Made by a program: the position numbers and the translations under genes
Notes under the pieces: model-generated
What the model was told of the DNA's origin: nothing
What the model saw: only the letters and a program-made list of their open reading frames with translations
Databases searched by the model: none
Assembly: GCF_008124865.1 (NCBI RefSeq)
Contig: NZ_VNHY01000002.1
Span: 558,001-622,000, forward strand
Reading direction: 5' to 3'
Length of the DNA stretch: 64,000 bases
Origin: Fodinibius salinus
Lineage (GTDB): Bacteria; Bacteroidota; Rhodothermia; Balneolales; Balneolaceae
In this document: positions 18,459-25,311 of the stretch, piece after piece
Layout: each line of letters begins with the position of its first letter
Position numbering within the stretch: the first letter of the stretch is position 1

Positions 18459-19523
18459 TTAGCTGGAAGAACAAGTAGGGGCTTTTCCCTTATCATTATA
18501 TTGGTTTTGAAAGTCCTTTAATGCCCCCGGTATTCTTCCTAGCTCTTCTCCGTTTTCTTTCGCTTGTTTTTTAATGTGTTGCATGTTTTTGATGATATTG
18601 CAGGCTTTTTTAAAGTCCTCAACTTCCAGATATGCTTCAAATAACCAGCGATAGGAGTGGTAATCCCGGTCTTTTAACGGCCTATCCGTTTTTTGCTGCC
18701 AGTTAACGGATGCATCATAAGCGCGAATGTTAGATTGTATTACTTTATCCCACATCTTCAGCTGTTTAAAAATATGACTGGGCATATGAATAGCATGAGA
18801 GGATGAGTAGGCCACATCTGAGTAATCATTGGCCGGACGAATGCCCATCTCTGCAAAAGTACTGTTATCATAAATATGAATAAGGTAGTGCATGCCTCCG
18901 GGGTGCTTTGGGTTACGTTTGTATAGCTGCTCAAGCTTGGCTGCAATAGGAACAAGCTTATCCGGATCAGGATTGCTGTAGTCATAGTCAGGTGTTGTCA
19001 TTGAAGCCAGAGCAGAAAAAGCCAGTGTTTCGTCGCTGGGAAACTTCTCATAAAGCGACTGCATTGCTTGGGCATATTCACTACGCCGCTTACTCATATT
19101 TTTGTTGTCATCATAGAGAATGCGGATCGCATTTATATAAGCTTTCTCTCGTTCTGTCCAGTTGATCTTGCCACTTTCTATTTGGTGATCTAACTGTTCT
19201 AATACCTTTGAGCCGGCAGACTGGTTATGTTGTCCCCAGATTGGATGGTCGTACGTCATCAGTTCTCCCCAGTAAGCCATTGCAAAGGCTGGGTCTAGCT
19301 TTCTGGCTTTTTTAAAATGATCACGAGCTTCTGGATACCAGAAACTGTGGAGGGCAAGTACTCCTGTTAAAAATTCTTGTTGAGCTTTACCGGTAGCTGA
19401 AGTGGGAAAATCGATAGAACCCAGTTTAAGTTGATCATCAGTCGTATTTTGAGCCGATACAGATCCCCAAAGAAAAAGGAAGCAGCTAAGGAACGACAGC
19501 AGATATGGTCTTAAGTCAGTCAT
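18459..19523 (-). CDS. Exported tetratricopeptide-repeat protein
   Basis: A 354-residue protein with an N-terminal signal peptide (hydrophobic 7-22, cleavage probably after VSAQ). It has helical repeats of TPR type: WYPEARDHFKKARKLDPAFAMAYWGELM near 63-90 is a clear repeat (quoted in part: ARKLDPAFAMAYWG). A His-rich set of conserved motifs (HPGGMHYLIHIYDNS and HAIHMPSHIF) marks a family of secreted TPR proteins found widely in environmental bacteria, whose function is unknown. The C-terminus ends in a short Cys/Ser tail. It is a single gene between two convergent/divergent neighbours. Confidence 0.82.
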   Translation of the reverse strand: MTDLRPYLLSFLSCFLFLWGSVSAQNTTDDQLKLGSIDFPTSATGKAQQEFLTGVLALHSFWYPEARDHFKKARKLDPAFAMAYWGELMTYDHPIWGQHNQSAGSKVLEQLDHQIESGKINWTEREKAYINAIRILYDDNKNMSKRRSEYAQAMQSLYEKFPSDETLAFSALASMTTPDYDYSNPDPDKLVPIAAKLEQLYKRNPKHPGGMHYLIHIYDNSTFAEMGIRPANDYSDVAYSSSHAIHMPSHIFKQLKMWDKVIQSNIRAYDASVNWQQKTDRPLKDRDYHSYRWLFEAYLEVEDFKKACNIIKNMQHIKKQAKENGEELGRIPGALKDFQNQYNDKGKAPTCSSS

Positions 19524-19687
19524 GAGAAGGTCATACTAAAGTTTTATTTTTTACTATAGTTAATAACATACAATACTCTTAGTACTGTAAAAAGGAAAGT
19601 GCTTAATATCCAGCTGATAGCTTAATAAAAAGTTTATCCCTGTAGTTTGCTCACGATTTGGAATAATGTTATGCTTAGGGCTGCTTT

Positions 19688-20644
19688 TTGAAAACCGAAA
19701 ATCAAAAGTTGAAAACTGTGTCTGATCTTATTTCACCGTCGGTCTCTATTCCCGAAACAGCAAAAGATGATCCCCGTTTAGCTCATTGGTTGAACAATAA
19801 CTCTGATTCTGTACAAACAGTATTAGTGGGGTTTCCTTCTGATGAGGGAGTACGTCGGAATGGCGGGCGTCCCGGAGCTTCAAAAGCACCGTCTGAAATA
19901 CGTGAACAGCTTTATAAGATGACGCCGAGTGCTGAATATTATGATCCCTTTGTTACATTATTGGAAGGCTGTGAAGATGCCGGAGATATAGAAGTAACCG
20001 GAAATCTCGAAACAGATCAGGAGCGACTAGGTGATACGATAGCAGAGTTTTTGGAGCAGGGTGTTGTACCTATCATTTTGGGGGGAGGGCATGAAACAGC
20101 CTTCGGACACTTTTTAGGCTATGCGAAAGCAGAAAAAAGAACTTCCATCTTTAACCTGGATGCCCATAGTGATGTGCGTCCGCTCAAAGAGGATAAAGCT
20201 CATTCAGGATCGCCCTTTCGACAGGCGCTTGAACATAAGAGTGGATGCGGGGAAACCTATCTTGTATCAGGATTACAGCCCCATTCTGTTTCACAATCTC
20301 ACCTTGACTTTATTAAGGAACAGGGTGGGCATTATAAATTTCGTGACGAAACCAATATAACGGCAATTTCAGGACTTTTTCACCAGCACGAAAGTGAACA
20401 GTTAATGGTCACTTTTGATATGGATGCTGTAGATCAGTCACAGGCACCGGGCGTAAGTGCTCCTTGTACAAATGGCCTGCCGGCCGATCTTTGGCTGACG
20501 GCCGCTTATATGGCCGGTCGAAATGAGAAGGTTACTTCTTTTGATTTGTCTGAAGTAAATCCTGAATATGATCGTGATAATCAAACGACTAAGCTAGCAG
20601 CACTTACGATCTGGCATTTCTTATTGGGATTGAGCCAGCGATAA
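19688..20644 (+). CDS. hutG: Formimidoylglutamase HutG (arginase family)
   Basis: Formimidoylglutamase, the ureohydrolase-fold enzyme that hydrolyses N-formimino-glutamate to glutamate and formamide, completing histidine degradation. The 318-residue protein has all binuclear manganese motifs: GGGHE near 137, NLDAHSDVR near 155, SGSPFRQAL near 174, TFDMDAVDQSQAPGVSAP near 239-256 and SEVNPEYD near 287. No in-frame ATG precedes the conserved part; the TTG at 19688 has an AGGG seven bases upstream (19677-19680), with a GTG at 19715 as alternative. It has its own promoter region, 3.5 kb from hutHI. Confidence 0.93.
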   Translation: MKTENQKLKTVSDLISPSVSIPETAKDDPRLAHWLNNNSDSVQTVLVGFPSDEGVRRNGGRPGASKAPSEIREQLYKMTPSAEYYDPFVTLLEGCEDAGDIEVTGNLETDQERLGDTIAEFLEQGVVPIILGGGHETAFGHFLGYAKAEKRTSIFNLDAHSDVRPLKEDKAHSGSPFRQALEHKSGCGETYLVSGLQPHSVSQSHLDFIKEQGGHYKFRDETNITAISGLFHQHESEQLMVTFDMDAVDQSQAPGVSAPCTNGLPADLWLTAAYMAGRNEKVTSFDLSEVNPEYDRDNQTTKLAALTIWHFLLGLSQR

Positions 20645-20710
20645 ACGGTTTTGCATATTCAAACTCAGGTGGATAAGCTGAATGGGCTTTAATGGATTTG
20701 TTTCACCAAA

Positions 20711-20842
20711 CGTCATTCCTGTCCTAGTGAATTCTCATATTTTTAATTCAACTGTTCTATCGTCATTCCGCGCCCCGCCGCGGAATCTTAGCAGTGGCTT
20801 GTGTTAGGATCTTTTGAGATCCCGGATCAAGTCCGGGATGAC
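20711..20842. repeat. REP-like palindromic repeats, left flank of the GIY-YIG gene
   Basis: One full palindromic unit at 20762-20788 begins GTCATTCCGCG and ends CGCGGAATCT (stem 20765-20772 with 20779-20786). A second, inverted unit at 20817-20842 has stem ATCCCGGA/TCCGGGAT (20819-20826 with 20832-20839) and ends ATGAC. The pair therefore has inverted GTCAT/ATGAC outer ends, like a two-unit REP element. A decayed copy beginning CGTCATTCCTG lies at 20711-20736. Confidence 0.8.
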
Positions 20843-20859
20843 AACCGTTCCTAATAATT

Positions 20860-21165
20860 CTACCTGTTGTTCGCTATAATATCAGTCCAAATATCATCTA
20901 AGGTGGGATTAACTTCGCGAATTAGGTCAAGCTTCCATGTTCGTTCCCAGTTTTTTAATTGTTTTTCCCGCTCAATTGCCTTAGTGATACTTTTGTACTC
21001 TTCATAATAAATGGGATAGCGAAGATTGTACCGTTTGGTAAAGCTGCTTCCCGAACCGATTCGATGTTGATGAATACGTTGTAGCAAATCAGAGGTAACG
21101 CCGATATATAAAACCGATCGGCTCTTGTTTGATAAAATATAAATAAAACCCCTTTTGGTAGCCAT
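20860..21165 (-). CDS. Small GIY-YIG nuclease domain protein
   Basis: A 101-residue stand-alone GIY-YIG nuclease domain (UPF0213/YhbQ-like). The motif is seen as FIYIL (9-13) and LYIGVT (19-24), with the catalytic Arg in DLLQRIHQH, the metal-binding Glu in AIEREKQLKNWER and a conserved VNP near the end. No DNA-binding domain is attached. Genes of this type are often present in many copies per genome and lie next to short palindromic repeats, as here: related repeat copies occur on both sides and nowhere else that I saw in the window. A link between nuclease and repeats is inferred, not shown. Confidence 0.92.
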   Translation of the reverse strand: MATKRGFIYILSNKSRSVLYIGVTSDLLQRIHQHRIGSGSSFTKRYNLRYPIYYEEYKSITKAIEREKQLKNWERTWKLDLIREVNPTLDDIWTDIIANNR

Positions 21166-21215
21166 AATGAAATTTACTAGTAAGAGACTTTTAAAAGAGA
21201 ATCCTTACATTTTTT

Positions 21216-21291
21216 GATGTCATTCTGGATTCCAAGGAGTTTCTATCCTTATAAAATGTTGATGTCATTCCGTGCTCCGGCGCGGAATCTC
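21216..21291. repeat. REP-like palindromic repeats, right flank of the GIY-YIG gene
   Basis: A full unit at 21264-21290 begins GTCATTCCGTG and ends CGCGGAATCT, nearly identical to the left-flank unit at 20762-20788 and in the same orientation. A decayed partial copy (GTCATTCTGGATTCC) lies at 21219-21233. Confidence 0.78.
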
Positions 21292-21396
21292 AATACGAGA
21301 GGGGCAAAATTATCGAAGAGGAAACTTTCAAGGAACCTTTATGGCAGTTGATTTGGTTAACCTTGTCTTATCAATACTTAAGAAAGGCCAATAAAT

Positions 21397-21849
21397 ATGT
21401 ACGAACTGCACCAGGAGCAATTTTTAGATGCGCCGATAGATGAAATATGGGACTTCATTTCTCACCCGGCCAACCTGAATGAGATAACCCCGCCGCAAAT
21501 GGATTTTGATATCCAAAGTAGTGTTCCAGATATGATGCGTAATGGGTTATTAATCAAGTATGAAGTTAAATTGCCGTTGCTGGGACATTCGGAATGGGTG
21601 ACTGAGATCAAGCATATTGTGTCAGGCAAAGAGTTTGTGGATGAGCAGCGTATAGGACCTTATAACTTTTGGTATCACCGCCATCAGCTTGAAGAGACCG
21701 ATCGTGGCACAAAAATGATTGATCACGTGAGCTATCAGCCACCCTATGGGATACTTGGACAAATAGCTAATACTCTGCTAATCCGTAATAAACTAGAAGA
21801 GATTTTCAACTACCGAAAGGAAGTGCTGGATGGTCGTTATAATATTTAG
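21397..21849 (+). CDS. SRPBCC (START-like) family protein
   Basis: A 150-residue soluble protein of the SRPBCC helix-grip fold, which encloses a hydrophobic cavity for a ligand. The N-terminal strand-helix QEQFLDAPIDEIWDFISHPANLNEITPP is typical (quoted short: APIDEIWDFISHPANL), as are the central GPYNFWYHRHQLE and the long C-terminal helix ending at 150. The ligand is unknown. It has no partner gene nearby: the repeat/GIY-YIG region lies upstream and the convergent mrp gene downstream. Confidence 0.85.
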   Translation: MYELHQEQFLDAPIDEIWDFISHPANLNEITPPQMDFDIQSSVPDMMRNGLLIKYEVKLPLLGHSEWVTEIKHIVSGKEFVDEQRIGPYNFWYHRHQLEETDRGTKMIDHVSYQPPYGILGQIANTLLIRNKLEEIFNYRKEVLDGRYNI

Positions 21850-21942
21850 CATACGAACCATGTGGGTTCTGAATATCTACAATCCTAATTGCTCTCTATA
21901 AAACCAGTGGCAATTAGTTCTAGCCGCTATATTTGCGTTTTA

Positions 21943-23103
21943 TTACGGCTTAATTTTGATATCGATCTTCTCAGTCGGATCCTGTTCCTGGTTACGAATT
22001 GCCAGCTGCTGAATCACATTATTGGAAAGTTCCACAAAAGCCTCACCGGATTTTGTTTCCATATCGCCCAGTACAATAGGTTTACCCTCATCGCTGCTTT
22101 CACGTACCTTTTGTTCCAGAGGGATTTCACCCAGAAAGTTCGTTCCCATTTGCTCAGCTAAATTTCGGGCTCCGTGTTTGCCAAAAATATGATATTTTTT
22201 GTCCGGCTGATCTTCAGGGATAAAGTATGCCATATTTTCAACCATGCCCAGTACTGGTACATTCACTTTTTTAAACATGGCAACGCCTTTGCGGGCATCA
22301 TCCAGCGCCACATTCTGTGGTGTTGAAACAATAACTGCTCCGGTTAGCGGAACGGTTTGTACCAGCGTAAGCTGGATGTCACCGGTGCCGGGTGGTAGGT
22401 CGAGCACGAGATAGTCAAGTTCACCCCATTCCACCTCATTCATAAATTGTTTGACAGCGCTCGTTACCATTGGTCCACGCCAGATCATGGCCTGATCGGG
22501 ATCAACGAGCATGCCCATTGACAGAAAGCGGATGCCGTATTTTTCTTTGGGGATCAACTGCTTTTCCGTCGTGATGTTAGGCCGTCCGTGAGCGTCCATC
22601 ATTGTGGGAATGCTGGGGCCATAAATATCAGTATCCAGTAATCCAACTTTGGCGCCAGTTCGTGCCAGTCCACAGGCCAGGTTAACGGCGACCGTAGATT
22701 TACCAACACCGCCTTTACCTGAAGCTACGGCAATAATATTGTCAACACCAGTAAGAATTTCTTCATCTTCCTGATCTTGTTCCTGCTTTTTTTGACTACG
22801 ATGACCTTGTCCCGGGAATTCTCCTTGCTCTTCTTCGCCATTGCGAAACTTCGAGATATTAACGGCCGTTGTGATATCCAGTACAGCATCTTCATCCACA
22901 AACTTATGGATAGCTTCTTTACATTTATCCTTAAGTGTGGCTTCAAGCTTAGTATCTTTTTCGGGCAGGTCAATAGTAAAAGTGATGAAGGAATCCTGCA
23001 CAATAAGGTCTTCAATCATGTCCAGCGTTACCACGTCCTTATCCATCTCGGGATGCATTACATGAGTAAGCGCCGTGCGGACTTGTTGTTTATTAATGGC
23101 CAT
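21943..23103 (-). CDS. Mrp/NBP35-family P-loop ATPase (Fe-S carrier type) without CxxC
   Basis: A 386-residue Mrp (ApbC/Nbp35) ATPase. Residues 1-85 form a MIP18/DUF59-like domain. After a Glu/Gln-rich linker comes the ATPase domain with the deviant Walker A AVASGKGGVGKSTVAVNLA near 128, DTDIYGPSIP near 158 and LPPGTGDIQLT near 236. Fe-S carriers of this family hold a bridging cluster on a CxxC late in the domain; here that stretch reads MVENMAYFIPEDQPDKKYHIFG with no cysteine, as in other Bacteroidota relatives, so cluster binding must differ. Preceded by a candidate promoter at 23145-23175. Confidence 0.92.
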   Translation of the reverse strand: MAINKQQVRTALTHVMHPEMDKDVVTLDMIEDLIVQDSFITFTIDLPEKDTKLEATLKDKCKEAIHKFVDEDAVLDITTAVNISKFRNGEEEQGEFPGQGHRSQKKQEQDQEDEEILTGVDNIIAVASGKGGVGKSTVAVNLACGLARTGAKVGLLDTDIYGPSIPTMMDAHGRPNITTEKQLIPKEKYGIRFLSMGMLVDPDQAMIWRGPMVTSAVKQFMNEVEWGELDYLVLDLPPGTGDIQLTLVQTVPLTGAVIVSTPQNVALDDARKGVAMFKKVNVPVLGMVENMAYFIPEDQPDKKYHIFGKHGARNLAEQMGTNFLGEIPLEQKVRESSDEGKPIVLGDMETKSGEAFVELSNNVIQQLAIRNQEQDPTEKIDIKIKP

Positions 23104-23413
23104 CAGGGAATAAAATATTAGATTTTGCTAAATAATTTAGTCTTCAAAGATAAGCATTTAATACCAGATGCTAAACGCTGATTGTCGAATAAAAATTCAT
23201 TACAGGAAGGATATAAAATTCTCCATTCTATTGTTTAATCTGTATTTTAGGCAACAGTTTTCTGGATGCTGTAAACTAGATACGAAATACTGGAATAATG
23301 ATGCAAACTACGGCTAGAGACTTCAGTATTTAGAATCCGGTATCTTATATCATAAGCTATAGGAAACATCATTTTTGAAATAGAGTTCAAAGCTAAACCA
23401 ACATTATCCTCCC
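23104..23413. other. Divergent intergenic region between mrp and gcvT
   Basis: About 310 bases with no gene. It contains a candidate mrp promoter (23145-23175) and an inverted repeat AAATACTG (23285-23292) with CAGTATTT (23324-23331), bordered by GATAC/GTATC. I looked for a glycine riboswitch before gcvT and could not see one. Confidence 0.6.
23145..23175 (-). promoter_or_regulatory. Candidate Bacteroidetes-type promoter of mrp
   Basis: Read on the minus strand: TTTA (23175-23172), 19 bases, then TATCTTTG (23152-23145), close to the TTTG-N19-TAnnTTTG consensus. The element ends 41 bases before the mrp ATG. Confidence 0.45.
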
Positions 23414-24511
23414 ATGTTAAAACAAACACCTTTTTATAATGTCCACGAGCAAGCCGGAGCTAAACTTGTTGATTTTGGTGGATTTGAAATGCCCGTACAG
23501 TACGATAGTATCCGCAAAGAACACAAGGCAGTTCGCGAAAGGGTAGGTATGTTTGACGTATCACATATGGGAGAATTTTATGTATCTGGCGATGAAGCAC
23601 TGGATTTGCTGCAGCATGTGACGATTAACGATGTGTCGAAGCTTGAAAATGGCAAGGCGCAATACAGTGTTATGTGTTACGAAGACGGCGGTATTGTGGA
23701 TGACCTGCTGGTGTATAAGTTGTTTGATGACGCCGGATATATGTTGGTAGTAAACGCTTCAAATATTGAAAAAGATTTAGAATGGATTGAAATTAATAAC
23801 AGTTTTGATGCGGAGGTGAATAACCAATCCGATGATACTTGTTTGCTGGCTGTACAGGGACCAAAGGCAATAGAGACGCTCCAAAAGCTGACGGAGACAG
23901 ATCTTAGCGGAATATCCTTTTATAGTTTTGAAATGGGCACATTGGCAGGCTTTGATAACGTGGTGCTTTCCGCCACGGGCTATACCGGCGAAAAAGGATT
24001 TGAGCTGTATTTTGATAAAAATGACACTGACCCCGAAGCTATCTGGGAAGCTATTATGGAAGCTGGGGACGAGTTTGATATCGAAGCCTGTGGGCTGGGT
24101 GCCCGCGATACGTTACGTCTTGAAAAAGGTTTTGCGCTTTATGGCAATGACATTACCCAAGATACACACCCGCTGGAGGCACGTATGGGCTGGCTTACAA
24201 GGCTGGATAAGGGAGACTTTATTGGTCGGGTTGCATTGCTGGAAGCCAAAGAAGAAGGACTCAAGCGTAAGCTTGTTGGTCTTACCATTGATGATAAGCG
24301 GTCTATCCCGCGCAAGGGGTATAAGATTTTTGATGCCAATGACAACGAAATTGGATTTGTCACCAGCGGTTCTCGGTCAATTACGTTAGGGAACAATATC
24401 GGTATGGGGTATGTAGCTATCGACCATGCAGATGAAGGCGACACTGTTTTTGTAGAAATCCGAAACAAAAAGGCCGAGGCCAAGGTAGTAAAACCACCAT
24501 TTGTGGAGTAA
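23414..24511 (+). CDS. gcvT: Aminomethyltransferase (glycine cleavage T protein)
   Basis: GcvT, which transfers the aminomethyl carbon from the lipoyl H protein to tetrahydrofolate and releases ammonia in glycine cleavage. The 365-residue protein starts with the family pattern [26 protein letters not shown] (quoted in part: [14 protein letters not shown]). It continues with DVSHMGEF near 49 and [22 protein letters not shown] near 73 (partial: [18 protein letters not shown]). [11 protein letters not shown] near 192 and the C-terminal barrel ending in KPPFVE are also present. H and P protein genes are not in the window. comB follows after 59 bases. Confidence 0.96.
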   Translation: MLKQTPFYNVHEQAGAKLVDFGGFEMPVQYDSIRKEHKAVRERVGMFDVSHMGEFYVSGDEALDLLQHVTINDVSKLENGKAQYSVMCYEDGGIVDDLLVYKLFDDAGYMLVVNASNIEKDLEWIEINNSFDAEVNNQSDDTCLLAVQGPKAIETLQKLTETDLSGISFYSFEMGTLAGFDNVVLSATGYTGEKGFELYFDKNDTDPEAIWEAIMEAGDEFDIEACGLGARDTLRLEKGFALYGNDITQDTHPLEARMGWLTRLDKGDFIGRVALLEAKEEGLKRKLVGLTIDDKRSIPRKGYKIFDANDNEIGFVTSGSRSITLGNNIGMGYVAIDHADEGDTVFVEIRNKKAEAKVVKPPFVE

Positions 24512-24570
24512 TATTTATCAACAAAAATGAGTTACCTGCAAGCCCAATGTAATAGAGAGTATTTCAATTT

Positions 24571-25311
24571 ATGACTGACGCACTTGACGTATTTGTATCA
24601 GCCCATTCTTTTCGGGAAAAAGATTTGCGAGATAAAACTGTAGTAATGATTGATGTGCTGCGGGCAAGTTCCACCATGGTGACAGCACTGCATCACGGTG
24701 CCAAGGGAGTTATTCCGGTGGGCAATATGGATGAAGCGGGCAAAATATCCCGGAATTTAGATTCAGAAAGTTTTTTGATGAGCGGCGAAAAGAACGGTGT
24801 CAAAATTGATGGATATGATTTGACTAACTCCCCGCTGGAACATGCAGCAGATGTAGTTACGGGAAAAACGGTCATATTAAATACAACCAACGGTACCAAG
24901 GCGATAGATCGAGCAGATCACGCAGATAAAATTCTTGTAGGATCTTTTTTAAATTTAGATGCAGTGGTTAAACATCTGCAAGATGAGAAAAACGAGATAG
25001 TGTTGGTTTGTGCAGGCTGGCGGGGACGCCTTTCGTTTGAGGATTTACTTTGTGCTGGAAATATTATTTACGAACTTTGCTCTGGAAACCTGTCAAATAC
25101 AGCAGCAGATGGCGCAAAAGTAGCTTTTGGTCTTTATGAAAAATTTGCGGATGATATAGAAAACAGTATCATGTCATCGAATTATGCCGAACGGCTGGAA
25201 GGTATCGTAAGTAAAGATGACATATCGTATTGCTGTCAACGCAACGAATTGCAGAATTTACCAGCATTAAATAAAGGAATCATTACAAGTTTAGATGACA
25301 CAGCAAACTAA
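24571..25311 (+). CDS. comB: 2-phosphosulfolactate phosphatase (ComB family)
   Basis: A 246-residue protein of the ComB family, Mg-dependent phosphatases that make sulfolactate from phosphosulfolactate, first defined in coenzyme M synthesis in archaea. The family also occurs in bacteria without coenzyme M, where its job is unclear. Diagnostic segments: VMIDVLRASSTMVTALHHGAKGVIPV near 26-51 (quoted short: IDVLRASSTM), LMSGEKNG near 69, NTTNGTKAI near 110 and LVCAGWRGRLSFEDLLCAG near 149. Its last 17 bases overlap the start of ftsK, so the two are translationally coupled. Confidence 0.9.
   Translation: MTDALDVFVSAHSFREKDLRDKTVVMIDVLRASSTMVTALHHGAKGVIPVGNMDEAGKISRNLDSESFLMSGEKNGVKIDGYDLTNSPLEHAADVVTGKTVILNTTNGTKAIDRADHADKILVGSFLNLDAVVKHLQDEKNEIVLVCAGWRGRLSFEDLLCAGNIIYELCSGNLSNTAADGAKVAFGLYEKFADDIENSIMSSNYAERLEGIVSKDDISYCCQRNELQNLPALNKGIITSLDDTAN

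Noticed and set aside
20711-21291. Insertion sequence or homing-intron interpretation of the GIY-YIG region
   Set aside because: No transposase, no long terminal repeats, no target duplication and no split host gene; the nuclease is in an intergenic space with short palindromes only.
23220-23413. Possible glycine riboswitch before gcvT
   Set aside because: I could not find the conserved glycine aptamer core or a tandem arrangement; only a simple inverted repeat is visible.
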